This document shows positions 47,288-58,737 of a stretch of 64,000 nucleotides of DNA, piece after piece. Each line of letters starts with the position of its first letter. Position 1 is the first letter of the stretch. This DNA comes from Corylus avellana (Eukaryota; Streptophyta; Magnoliopsida; Fagales; Betulaceae), in contig NC_081545.1 of NCBI RefSeq assembly GCF_901000735.1, positions 21,476,100-21,540,099 on the forward strand, written 5' to 3'. The notes under the pieces were generated by a model, which worked only from the letters and a program-made list of their open reading frames with translations, was not told where the DNA came from and searched no databases. The translations under genes and the position numbers were made by a program.

Positions 47288-47934
47288 AGGTTTGTTTTAC
47301 AATTGCTTCAACGAACTAATCAAAACATCCCATATATCCATTCATAACCCAAATTATAAAAGAAATCCAATATTTAATCAAATCATTAAATGTATCCGTA
47401 AATCACAAGAAAATATTCAATTTTATCAAAACATCAATTGTATCCAGAGAATAAATAATATGGGAAATCTAACTTTTAACAAAGAAAACGAAGCAATCAA
47501 TTGTATTGAATCATCTTGAATCATCAAGTGTATCCTTAAATCACAAAAGATATCCAAGAATTATTCAATCCGATTGATTAGAAGTAAAACAATAGGACAA
47601 TTAAACCATTAAATTGGGAAACACTATATACATGAAACAAAGTTGCTAATCATAAATGAGGCTTCATCTTCAACCTTAATTGAAGGTTTAGCCTCTCATG
47701 GTACTGAAAGACAAAACGGAATTCATTGAATTCATCATAGAAAATTGAGTACTTACAAATATTGAATCACAAAGTTGATATCCAAAAGCTAGGAAACCCT
47801 AAAACTCTCTTCTTTCTCCACTGAAATGTCAAAATTCGCAGCCTCCCTAAACTGATTTGAGAATTATCTATTTATAGGCCTAAAACTATGGTTTACAAGT
47901 TGAATTAGAATAAAAGTCGTTGCCAATCGGACAA

Positions 47935-48115
47935 GTGGGCTCGATCGCACACTTGGTGTGCTTGAGCGCACTCGAGCATCAATTCCTCTCTGCGGCGCAA
48001 GCATGTGCGCGTAATGGTCTTTGGACTGGGCGTGTTTGCGCTCGATCATAGGGTGCTGCGCTTGAGCGCAAGTGCTCTCGAACGTAGTATCCTGCGCTCG
48101 ATCGTAAGTCCGTTG
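47935..48115 (-). repeat. TCGAGCGCA motif array in Athila 5' LTR U3
   Basis: Homologue of 37795-37975, upstream of the TATA box on the minus strand, with some CpGs already converted to TG or CA. Confidence 0.7.
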
Positions 48116-48286
48116 GCAACTTCTCCAAAGCATGCAACTTTCACATAAATCCCGTAGTTTTCCCAGCAACCTACAAAACACTAAAGACACAAAACTAACC
48201 CAGAAATCAGATAATTAGACAGCTAAAGGATTAACAAAAGTAATTTAAGGGGTCCAAAAATGCAATATTTGGCACACATCAAAAGC

Positions 48287-49516
48287 TATTCTCAATATTA
48301 AAACAGTCATAGATATAGAATCATTCAGACAACCAGAACACAAAATTTGTTGACGAAGTGGAACCCTTTGAACCAATCAAAGGGAAAAACCACTCCGGAT
48401 TAGCCAAGCTCTGGAAATCATTATATGAAGATTAAGAGTTACAGACTAGACGATACTCACAACCTTAGAGGACCTCTAAACTTGGTAAGAACAACAAGCT
48501 CCTAGCTTGTCTCCATCCTAACTATCTTCATGGAGTGCATTTCCTCACCGACCCTTCGGTAGATTTCGTTCTTTAAGTAACCAAAACCGACAATCTTTGT
48601 GTCTTTGAACAATCAAGCAAAACTCCAATCAAGAGCAAAGGACAGCCCGAAGCTTTATCACGTCCTCTTTTGAACAAACAACTCTCGAGACACAACTCTT
48701 GAAGAGAACTTTTGAGATTGCACAGAGAAAATTTCTCCCAATAAGTCTGCTGTGAACAGTGACTGGAAAATCCTTTTATAGGAGAAACATTTTAGTTTTC
48801 ATGTCCTATCGGGTTACATTTCTCGTTAAGACGGGATGAATAAAATAATAGATCTAAAAAATCCACGTACTGACGGGAAAGTAGTTCCATTATGATGGGA
48901 AGAACAAATGACACATCTCCGTCACATGTCCCGTTCTGATGCTCCATCTGACGAGAAAACATTGAGTGACAATAAAAAACCAGCCAGGGTATTTTGGCCA
49001 TAACGTTTTCACTCGAGCTTCAAATGATGCAAACTAAATGGCTCTGGAAAGCTCTTTCCCTGATATACAACTTTTTCTCTAATAGGCTTCTTCAAAATTA
49101 GAGGTTTTCTAGGTCAAAAAGGGCTTCCAACATTCTGTAGAAACCAGCTACGTCCTAATGAGAATTCAGCTCCGTTATGACGGGAATTGGACAGTAACTT
49201 ATGGTTTTCTCCTCATGTGTCCCTCCATGACACCCCAAGGATGGGAATTTCATTCCCAAGTGACCCAATCACTTCCAAGTGATGCCCAAGAGATGTCTGA
49301 GTGATGTCTGGGTGTCACTTCCGTAAACACATCCATTGCTTTTCCAAGAGCATTGGGAAGATGAAAAGGTTACAAGCAAACTAACTCATTAAACATATGC
49401 TTTTCCAAGATCGAAGATATGCATTATACCTATTCTTTGGAAACACTAAAGAAACTCATTAAATATATGGAGAATAAAAATGAATAATGACACCAAACAT
49501 GGATATCATTTATTCA
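48287..49516 (-). repeat. LTR-B 3' LTR, proximal fragment
   Basis: Matches the 5' LTR from about 53638 onward. The minus-strand TATA box (CCTATAAAAGG) is at 48773-48782. Upstream of it, motifs such as ACGGGA, TGACGGGAA and CCCGTTCTGA fill 48800-48970. It holds one copy of a 122-bp unit that is doubled in the 5' LTR. It ends TTATTCA next to the polypurine tract. Confidence 0.8.
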
Positions 49517-49530
49517 ACCCCCCCATAACC
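49517..49530 (-). promoter_or_regulatory. LTR-B polypurine tract
   Basis: The minus strand reads GGTTATGGGGGGGT immediately before the 3' LTR start TGAATAAATG. Confidence 0.7.
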
Positions 49531-52043
49531 ACCAAAGTCTACTCCTCAAAACTAACAACTTCTCCCCTTTTTTGTCAGAATGGATAAATGGATATATAAA
49601 GGAATACATGCTCTCCATATCAGTAACTCAATTGATAGGACAAGAGGAAAGAGAACAAAACAACAATAACAACGACATATTTAGTGCGAAGAATGGCAGA
49701 TAAACAAGCATGTGTCATGAAACATTTAGTGCCAAAGTATCTCATAAAATATGTCAAAGAATACAAGAGATATGAAAGATATCACAAAAGAAACCCAACT
49801 CTAATGTTAACTCCCCTTAACATAAGCAACCTCTCCCTAACAAGTGTTCCAACAAACCACATTCTCCTCATTTTGTCATAAAAGCTAAGGGAGGAACTCA
49901 AGTGGCGTCACTTGTATCCTTGGAAAGGGAATATAAACATTATGAGCACACAACACAAACATAAGGGCATGGTAGGCTCAACTTATGCACATGAAAAATG
50001 CAAGCAGGTTCAAAGAAACACATTTTATTCAAATGCTCAATTCAAGTCATCCAACTAATTGTGAAAACGAAGACAAAGAATATGACAACAGCCAACTTGG
50101 CACTTGCAGATCTCAAGCACATTTGAATAAAAAATGCACAGACTCACAATCATAGCATGTGAATGATCAATTGCAATCTCTCAACATAATCAAAAGGCAA
50201 TTGACATCAATTTCACATGTTACGAAAATATGTAATGGGAGAAACAAGTAATCAGCATAACATGCTATCAAGACACCACTCATGTGTAAATGCAAGAAAA
50301 AAAAAAACAAAAAAACCTAAACATGTTAAGATTTGTAAAAATTCACAATCAAAAACCATGAATCCTAAATTCCCCCAAATACTATTTCAAAGAAGAGCAC
50401 CAAATATGTGAGTCAAGAAAATAAAAAACCATCCCTACTTCTGAAACACGTGACCATGTGAATTACGGAGCACCCAATTTATTCAAGTCCACAAGACAAA
50501 GAAGCCAAATATTTGAAACAGAATAACCCTAAGTTTATCCAAGTTTCAACAACATCATCAATGGAAAAACAAACATGCAACAGGAAATAAGGATAAACAA
50601 AATTAGAGGCATGCAAAGACACAACACATTGCAATCATAACATAATTCAATCACCTAAGCAAGGTGATGCACACACCACAAGAGTACATGTGTGTGGACA
50701 ACCACAACTAAGGTTAAGACAATCCTATGTGTGACAACCTCTCAACCTTAAACACACTCACCAATCCTAGGAAGGAATGCATGTAAATGAAATGATCAAT
50801 GAATGAAAGCATATGAAGTATGTGTTGCACTAGAATGAAGGCTCAATGAAGTTCAACACATAAATCACATAAAAAGTCCAAAACCTAAGTTAATGACATT
50901 GAAAACCTAATGCACAGTAGCAACTTCTAGAATGTAATGGTCCAAAGAATACAAACTCAAGAATAAGAGAACTAACGATCATCAAGTCTTCAAGATTGAG
51001 TTTGTAACTCTTAGGAAATCCAAAAATGCAAACCTAAAACTTAAAAAGCATGAAGAGAGATGCAAAATATGATGACAACTCTAAATGCATGCACAAAGAA
51101 ACACGTAATCAACAAAAAGGTTTTGTAACACCAATAAATCGTTTTGAGAAAGAAGGACCAAAATTGAGGAGAGACACTTCTCAAATATGTTTCTAAAAAC
51201 AACTTTCTTACTTTTCATAAAAAATGCACATGCCATTTTTAAAGATACTCAAAATCAAACTTATGACAATTATAAGAAAAAGAGCACCAATCATCATGAC
51301 AATATGAACCAAAATGCACAAAATTTCACAAACACGATGGATTATCAATAGATTCAATGCAATTGTATAAATGCAAAGGCTAAGGCATGTCAAGTGTTGT
51401 GTGTGACAAATCCCACAAGCGAAGACATAAACTTACATAAGTAAGGAAGTAAACACATCTCATTAAAAAAAAAAAAGATAATCCTTTAGAACAAAGGTCA
51501 CCTTTTTCCCCAGGTTTCAACAAAAAGTCACACACCCATTCCTCTTCAATTGTCCAAGGAAAGTTTTACAATTTATATCCTGTAGGTGTTTCACATTTTT
51601 CCGCAATAATTTGACACTGGTTCTTTCTATAAAGACTTTAAAAGCAAATTTCTAAGTATATGTTTAGTCAAAATTTTGATAAACATTTGATCTTTGATCA
51701 TATTTTGCTTATAATAAAAAGATATGATGTCACGAAAATTTAAGCCTCAGGTTCGACTTGCGGGGTCAATTTGACATGATAAGAAGGTACACACTATGAC
51801 ATGATAAATGAACCAATCAATGAATGACAAGAGGAAATTTGAAAGCTTTAAAGTGCATTTAAAGAAACAAGGTCTTCTCTCATTTTCTTTCACAAAAATA
51901 AACACACACAAACAAATGCAATGCGAACAAAAGACTCAACTCAAACTACAATAAAATGCATGCAAAGAAAATAAAAATACATGTCCTAGGATGCATGAAC
52001 AAATGCATAAAGCTCAACCCTAGGCATGCCCAAACCACCTACC
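49531..52043. other. LTR-B noncoding internal spacer
   Basis: About 2.5 kb, A-rich on the plus strand. No pol domain and no frame over about 65 codons is recognisable. In an autonomous copia this is where protease, integrase and reverse transcriptase would be. Confidence 0.6.
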
Positions 52044-53398
52044 CTAGGTACAGATTCTATCACTCCCTCTCAATGGTTGAGAGATGATTTCCACTTTCTT
52101 AGACTTATACCTTTTCCTCATAGGAATAGTCCAACTACCTTCCAACTTATCCAACCTAAGGAATACATCTCTCATCACTGAGAGAAGAGTCTCCAAATCC
52201 GTCCTAGGTGGAATGGTCTCTTTCTTAAGTCTCTTAGACCTAAGCAAATGACAATGAGCTCTAATGTGACCCACTTTGCAACATTGGTGGCACGTAGGGA
52301 CAAACCTTGGAGGAGGTTGTCTCTTAGGAGGATCAACACCCTCAACCTTAGACTTTAAGGGAATCCAAACATTTTTCCCTTGGCCTACAACCTTAGGTCC
52401 AATCGACTCTAAGACTCTCTTCCCCTTATTCAATTTTATAGAACAAGGACTAGGACCTTTAATAACTGTAGGGGGCCTCAACAATAAACAATTTGGTCGA
52501 ATATGACCAACTTTACCATAGTGATGGCAAGTGGGAATAAACTTTTGATAAGTTTGTCTCCTATGAGGAGGGACATACCTAGACTTAGATTTTGTCACAC
52601 AAGGGTCAATATTAACCCTTTTCCTCATATTCACAATAGGATGGCAAATGTCATCAACACATGGAGGAGGAAAAAAAATCATTTTTCCTTGACAAGTGTG
52701 GTTTTCAGAGTGGAAGCAATTTTAACAGAATCAAGCTCACACTTGTTTTCAAATATTTTCTTGGAACCCAAGATGCAATCAAAATTAACATTAGAAGAGC
52801 TACACAATTCATATATGTAAACATGTTCAAGAGATTTAACTTTATCTACAAGCATCGAGTTCTCATGTATGAAGGAATCATTAACAACATCAACATCATA
52901 CAATTTAACCACCAAAGATTCTTTTTTAATCTCAACTTTCTTCAACTTCATGAGAAGTTGATTATAGGCTTCTTGGAGACTAGTCTCCCCAACCAACTCA
53001 ATGTGTGATATTTCAACAAGCTTTTTTTCAAGGGAGTTAACATTCTCATTCAACCTAGTATTTTCAGAAGTTAAGAACCCAAGCAAGAAATGTGAATCAA
53101 ATAATTCAACAAGTAAGAATTCTTTAGAATCTATCAATTCATTCTCAAGAAATTTAACCCTATCCAGAAGCATTGAATTATCAGACTTTAAAGCATCAAT
53201 CAAAGCATGTGAATCATAAAATTTAACTAACAAAGTTTCATTTTCATGCTCAGCCACCTTAAGCATTTTATCAAATAAAATATTCAACTTTTGTAATTTC
53301 ATGCAAAAATTAAAAAGGTCAATGTAGTCTGCTCGAAAGTTCCTCTCATTTTCAAAATCATCATGAGATGACTCACTATGGTCAAGTGTGTTATCCAC
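52044..53398 (-). pseudogene. LTR-B gag-like protein: coiled coils plus two zinc knuckles
   Basis: The N-terminal part (53398-52682) is a long Leu/Glu/Asn/Lys-rich helical region with repeats of the form (L/V)VKFYDSHALIDAL..(E/D)NSMLLD.VK.LE, at least four times, likely coiled coil. A frame change at the AAAAATGATTTTTTTT tract (52682-52671) leads into a basic part. That part has knuckles CHHYGKVGHIRPNC (second Cys replaced by Tyr, about 52530-52490) and CHQCCKVGHIRAHC (intact, about 52290-52250), each preceded by FxPTCH, and ends at 52044. Knuckles of the GHIRxxC type occur in copia Gag. It likely packages element RNA. The exact start is uncertain: 53398 is a GTG codon and stops lie just upstream. 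Confidence 0.7.
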
Positions 53399-53546
53399 AC
53401 TAGACTTTTATCACTCTTCAAATAATCTTCATCTTTCTTGATCTTACTGTTTCTCTTACACAGAGAACGCACATAAGATCAAGAAGATCCCATAACAAAA
53501 GTGGGTTAAGAAACACACTCAAGACGTTAGTCCAAACATGAGTGAA

Positions 53547-53561
53547 CCCGCTCTGATACCA
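53547..53561 (-). promoter_or_regulatory. LTR-B primer binding site (tRNA-iMet)
   Basis: The minus strand reads TGGTATCAGAGCGGG, two bases inside the 5' LTR. TGGTATCAGAGC is the exact complement of the initiator tRNA-Met 3' end and the usual primer of plant copia elements. Confidence 0.92.
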
Positions 53562-53707
53562 ATTGATAGAATACAAGGATCGTGTTCTACCCTCAAAACA
53601 AACGCATAAGCAAATTAGATAAGCAAATTAAAAAGCTATGCTCAATATTAAAATAATCACACATATAGAAACATTCATACAATCACAACACAAGATTTGT
53701 TGACTAA

Positions 53708-53945
53708 GTAGAAAACCCTTTGAACCAATCAAAGGGAAAAACCACTACTGGGCAGCCAAACCCGAGAAATCACTATATGAAGATTTAGAGCTACAAACTA
53801 GACGATACTCACAACCCTGGAGGACCTTAGTAGAAAACCCTTTGAACCAATCAAAGGGAAAAACCACTCCTGGGCAGCCAAACCCGAGAAATCACTATAT
53901 GAAGATTTAGAGCTACAAACTAGACGATACTCACAACCCTGGAGG
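53708..53945 (+). repeat. 122-bp tandem duplication in the LTR-B 5' LTR
   Basis: GTAGAAAACCCTTTGAACC starts units at 53708 and 53830, nearly identical to each other. The 3' LTR has one unit (about 48356-48478). Confidence 0.9.
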
Positions 53946-54256
53946 ACTTCTAGACTTAGTAAGAACAACAAGGTCCTAGCTAGTCTCCATCCTGACCATC
54001 TTCACAAAGTGCATTTCCTCACCGACCCTTTGGTAGACTTCTTTCTTCAAGTAACCAAAACCAACAATCTTTGTGTATTTGAATGATCAAGCAAAACGCC
54101 AATCAAGAGCAACGGATAGCCTGAAGCTTTATCACGTCCTCTCTTGAATAAACAACTCCTGAGACATAGCGCTCGAAGAGAACTTTTGAGACTGCATAGA
54201 GAAAATTTCTACCAAAAAGTCTGCAGTGAACAATGACAGGAAAATCCTTTTATGGG

Positions 54257-54440
54257 AGAAACATTTTAGTCTTCATGTCCTAACGGGATACATTGCTCGT
54301 TAAGACGGGTTGAACAAAATATTAGATCTAAAAACTTCACATCCTAACGGGAAAGCAGTTCCGTTATGACGGGAAGAACAAATGACATATCCCCGTCATA
54401 TGTCCCGTCCTGACGCTCCATCTGACGAGAAAACAGGGAA
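54257..54440 (-). repeat. TAACGGGA / TGACGGGA motif array in LTR-B U3
   Basis: Short words CCTAACGGGA, GTTATGACGGGA, CCCGTCATATG, CCCGTCCTGACG and CATCTGACGAG occur in both orientations just upstream of the TATA box on the minus strand. Related words recur at 54650-54690. Confidence 0.65.
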
Positions 54441-54950
54441 TGACAATAAAAAACCAGTTAGGGTATTTTGGCCATAACATTTTCACTCGAGCTCCAAATG
54501 ACGCAAACTCAATGGCTCTGGAAAGCTCTTTCTCTAATCTACAACTTTGGTTGGCAAGAACCAAACGTTTGCTTGGCCTCTAATGGGCTTCTTCAAAATC
54601 AAACGTTTGCTAGGTCAAAAATGGCTTCCAACTTTCTGCAGAAACCAGCCTCGTCCTAACAGAAACTCAGCTCTGTTATGATGGGAATTGGGCAGTAACT
54701 TACTGTTTTCTCATCATGTGTCCTATCATGATGCCCAAGTAATGGGAATTTCATTCCCAAGTGACCCAATCATTTCCAAGTGATGCCCAAGAGATGTCCG
54801 GATGATGTCCAAGTGCCAAAACATTGTAAAACACTTCTGTAAACACATCCAATGCTTTTCCAAGAGCAATGGGAAGATGAAAAAGGTTACAAGCAAAGTT
54901 TTGCACATCGAATAAGGCTAATTTGTAAAACCTAACTCATAAAATGGAGA

Positions 54951-56411
54951 ATTGGGAGTTGATTAAGGCAAAAAGAATGTGACCATATGGTATTGCAACA
55001 ATGGGTAGCATAACCTTAAATCAATAATGGTTGAACCTTTGAAATGTTGAGACATGCATGATGGAAAAATTAAGGAGTTGTTTATAGTTAGACGAGTTTT
55101 CTGTCCAGCTTTGGTTGAGGTGTTTATTTTCTAGATTTTTCCATGTTGGAAATCATCTTAGGATGAAATAGATGAAATGAGAAACTCTCTCTAACTCTCT
55201 CCCTCTGTATGCTAGCTTGGAAGTTTGGACTAATCTCCATTATATGTTTGGAAAGTGCCCGTCCAATAAAAGAGAGAATAAGAGAAGGACATAGAGTTTC
55301 CATGGATAATATGAAGGAGCAAGATGTTCTTTGTCTATGATGATTTTTCTTTTTTTTTTTAATGGTATGAATACATTATGATGGGTTGTATTGTTCACTA
55401 TCCTCTAAAGCTTGGTTTTATTCTTCTTATATAAGAGAGTAAATGTTACGTACTAGATGGATGAGAAGAAGAGTCCCACTAGCAAATATACAATGTCTTT
55501 GTTATTTAGTTATTATTTATTTTTAGAGTCTATCATTAATAGTATTAGAAGTCTTCTTTAGGGGATTAGAAGATGTCATACGTATCTCTAAGAGTTGTCT
55601 TTCAACTATGTTTCTATTTGGTCTTGTAAGTTTATATAACTCATTATTTGAAGAATGAAAGTAATGGGAGAATTATATTAGTAAACTCAGTTTGTCCCAT
55701 GGTCCTCGAATCACCCTAAATCTATCTTTTTACGCTATTTTCCATCCCACATTAAGTAGGCACGTAACAGTAAACCTCTCTTCCAACAATGAAACAAAAA
55801 GGAGGGAAAAGAGTGATGTCAAACAACCTATTTATCTTGGGCAATGCGCATTCAAGTGGGTAGGTGAGAAATATTATTATTATTATTTTTTTTTTGGAAG
55901 TTGGGTTTCTCACATATAGTCTAACTGCCCCAAACATGTAAGTTGCTTTAGAGTCTGAAGGTAAATTAATGGTTGAAAATACACCAAAGGGTGACTTGTT
56001 AAGGCTCAAGAAACAAAGTTAAGGTTTAACCATTCAACTTGCTACATATCACCTTCATGTCTGATTTTTTTATAACCCACTCATTGTGCCAAGCCACACA
56101 ATGCTTGCTCATGGTCTAATGGCAGAGCGACTGAACCAGCTGTGGTTTTTTGTTGAAGAAATCTCAGTTGCAAGCTAAAATAAGCCATGAATAGGTGGAT
56201 TCTTACAAGAAATCTCTGTTTTACTGCTATCAACGTGAATCTTTCTATGTTGTTAGATTTGAACCTACACTAGTATAATTTTGACTTCTTTAAGGGACAC
56301 GGTGACTTTGATGGAGGAGCGTTCAATAGTAATAAAAAGGCTTCCAACATACCGTTTAGCAATAATGAAGAGGCTTTTAGAAATACTGAAAACTTGTATT
56401 GGGCCTATTTT
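54951..56411. other. Gene-free spacer
   Basis: AT-rich unique-looking sequence with a TTA microsatellite near 55873-55888. No convincing reading frame or element ends are seen. Confidence 0.5.
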
Positions 56412-56416
56412 TGGAT

Positions 56417-57650
56417 TGTTGTGAAATTTTAATGTACTTGCAAGTGCACAAATTATTTTGTAATATAGGGATCCAAGTGCGAGGTCGAACCCACAGGGAA
56501 TTGTGTTTATGAAAACAAAATTTATATCTAAACTAAATAAATCCTAACCTAGTTCCGAAAAAGATTTGATTTTTGGTTTTGAAACTAAAACATAAACTAA
56601 ATAAGATAAAATTAATCAACTAAGAAAGCATTAAAGTTTTAGAATTTACACTCACCAAATCATAGCAACATATTTCATATTCATCAATATCATCCGAAGT
56701 TCTTACAATAAAAATCTATTGTATGTTCTACTATGCTTTAAAGGTCAATTAAATTATTTGATGAATCCGTTCTTTGCACAAATTACAAACGATATCCAGT
56801 TTAAATTAAATCATCAAATGTATCCGTTAATCACAAAAGATATCCAATTTAAACCAAATCATCAAATATATCCGTAGAACGAAATACAATGAATATCCAA
56901 TGTTTTGATAAAAGATAACTCAAGCAATCAATTAAGTGAAACTATATTAAATTATCAAATGTATCCATGAATCACAAAAGATATCCAAGAATCATCCCAC
57001 TAATTGAATTGAAGTAGAACAATTTAAATATTAAAACCCATGAAATCGGACAATATCAACTTACATGAAATATGATTGCTCTTCATTGATGATGCTTCAT
57101 CCTCAACTTTAGTTGAGAAATTAACTACACATAACTATGAAAATAAAGGAAAAGCTAATCTAAAGGGAGAACTGGTGTGAAAATTTCGTTCTTGGTCTCC
57201 AGGCCTCCTTATCTTGAGGCTTAGCAGTGTATTTATAGGGGTTTCTAGGGTTTTAAACCCTAAAAACGGCGCTGGTCTTAAGCTGTCAGACGAGTGCTCT
57301 CGATCGCATGGCCAGTGTGCTCAATCGCACTCAAGCATGTGATTTTCCTTCTGCAGCACAACGCTTGTTCATTGATGCTTGCTTGTGGGCGTGGGTGCAC
57401 TTGAGCCCAACCCTGCTAGGTTCGAGCGTAGATGTGCTCAAGCACAGGGTTGTGCACTCAATCCCACTTCCTCGGATGACTCTTTTTCTAGCTTTCTTCC
57501 AAACTTTTCAATTTTCATCTTTAATTCGCAATTTTTCTTTTAGTAACCTACAAAACACAAAACTAACACAAAACATTAGATTATAATACGGTTAAAGGAT
57601 TAACAAATGTAAATTAAGGAACTCAAATATGCAATATTTAGCACTCATCA
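56417..57650 (-). mobile_element. Athila-like solo LTR
   Basis: Diverged relative of the LTRs at 37005 and 46946. It starts TGTTGTGAAATTTTAATG and ends ATATTTAGCACTCATCA. Shared blocks include GCGAGGTCGAACCCACAGGGAATTG and repeated ATCAAATGTATCC. Flanks tggat and ttgat match 4 of 5. A TATA box (CCCTATAAATAC on the minus strand) is at 57229-57240 with a CpG motif array at 57290-57470. No internal region. Confidence 0.8.
57290..57470 (-). repeat. CpG motif array in solo LTR U3
   Basis: Words GCTCTCGATCGCA, GTGCTCAATCGCACTC and GGTTCGAGCG recur at 20-40 bp spacing about 50-230 bp upstream of the TATA box. Several CpGs are decayed to TG or CA. Confidence 0.6.
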
Positions 57651-58737
57651 TTGATGAAGCTTCTCTTGGTTCAAATGGAATGAAAGTCTTAAAATGAGCT
57701 GATTATGGACTCACTGGACGTCCAATGAGAGTATGTTGTTCGTAAAAGGTCTTTCTAGTAGCAAGGCCTTAATGAGTCATTTATCACGTAACACCCTAGC
57801 TCTAAAAAGAGAACTAGATTGTTAATTACATAGGCTGAGAGGCACAAATGTCATAAATTTAGAACATACAGAGTACATATAATGCAAATAAATAATAATG
57901 TCTGAAAATATCTTTATTACAAAAAAAAAAAAAAAAAAAAGGAAAGCGAGGAAATGCAAGGGTAAAAAAAAAAAAACACAACTTCAGTGTATAAAATCAT
58001 AAGTTTTCTCTTTCATATGTGCCTTATGCTCTTATTAAAAATAATAATAACAATTAAAAAAATAAAATTTATGTCATGCTGACTTATTAACCACATCTAT
58101 CTATATTACAGATCTCGGCCTCCCTAATAAGCATCACTCTGACCTAAAAAATATAGAAACAAAGCTATGAGTGAAAAACTTAGCAAGTAACATTTCTCAA
58201 TTAATTAAGAAATTTAGTTGAGTTACAAATAACTTTTCAGTTTAAAACATTTACTAAATAAAATCTCATACCTAACGAACGAGGTCTAATCTCATACTCA
58301 ACGTGATAGTTATGTTTAATACCAAATGATACAAACTTTGACTAGAACTTACCCTCAAAAATTGGCTTGCAAGTAAAGGGTACCGAAAAACTTATTTACA
58401 CGTAGTTAAAATTATACTTAATCCATGTGGGACTCTCGAATTCTAACATAAATTTCAGAGTTCCAAGTTTCTCAGTCACCGTCTTTCCAAACATATCTTT
58501 CTTCTCCCTCCAATTAGATTCATGAAAGTGCTTCTCTATCTTTTTCTCTCATTGATTTCTCGCTTGTGATTTTGTTCGATTATTTTCATTTTGATTGTAA
58601 TTTAAATATCTAATATTATGAATACATTAATGAAAATACTCTATACTCTAAACAATTTTTAAGCTAAGTTTCAAATACATTATTGAACACAAGGGGGTCT
58701 TTGCCACAACTGATTTCCATTAAGGGGTAGGCTAAGA
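57651..58737. other. Gene-free spacer
   Basis: No sustained frame or clear element. A GTAACACCC word at 57787 and an AACGTGATAGTTATG block near 58300 hint at a very old LTR fragment in the minus orientation, too weak to call. Confidence 0.4.

Larger units (their letters stand above)
37005..48281 (-). mobile_element. Athila-like Ty3/gypsy retrotransposon
   Basis: Complete in structure on the minus strand: 5' LTR 46946-48281, primer site resembling tRNA-Asp (46923-46939), gag-pol 40823-46413, 3' noncoding region, polypurine tract (38152-38165) and 3' LTR 37005-38151. The target duplication aaagc lies at 37000-37004 and 48282-48286. The protease DLGASVNLLP motif, RT box FMDD and tRNA-Asp site point to the Athila/Tat branch. 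No envelope-like frame is seen after integrase. It is degenerate throughout, and a solo LTR is inserted at 39094-40367. Confidence 0.9.
46946..48281 (-). repeat. Athila-like 5' LTR
   Basis: TG...CA ends, followed on the right by the target duplication aaagc. A TATA box (CCTATAAATAG on the minus strand) is at about 47868-47879. It contains a 17-bp retroposed tail (47271-47287) absent from the 3' LTR, and extra GTATCC-type repeats at 47330-47530. Confidence 0.9.
36932..54950 (-). mobile_element. LTR-B: non-autonomous copia-type retrotransposon
   Basis: Minus-strand element. The 5' LTR is 53564 to about 54950, the tRNA-iMet primer site is at 53547-53561, gag-like sequence at 52044-53398, a noncoding spacer at 49531-52043, a polypurine tract at 49517-49530, and the 3' LTR at 48287-49516 plus 36932-37004. 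The 3' LTR is split by the Athila-like element at 37005-48281. No protease, integrase or reverse transcriptase is detectable, so it would depend on an autonomous partner. The outer end of the 5' LTR does not match the 3' LTR over its last 100 bp or so and is probably truncated. Confidence 0.8.
53564..54950 (-). repeat. LTR-B 5' LTR
   Basis: Inner end TTCTATCA on the minus strand abuts the primer site. A 122-bp tandem duplication lies at 53708-53945. The TATA box is mutated (CCCATAAAAGG, 54246-54256). The outer end is unclear beyond about 54895, where it diverges from the 3' LTR, with scattered matches to about 54950. Confidence 0.8.

Noticed and set aside
49531..52043. Hidden pol domains in the LTR-B spacer
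   Set aside because: Both strands lack protease, integrase or reverse-transcriptase motifs; the frames present are under about 65 codons and A-rich.
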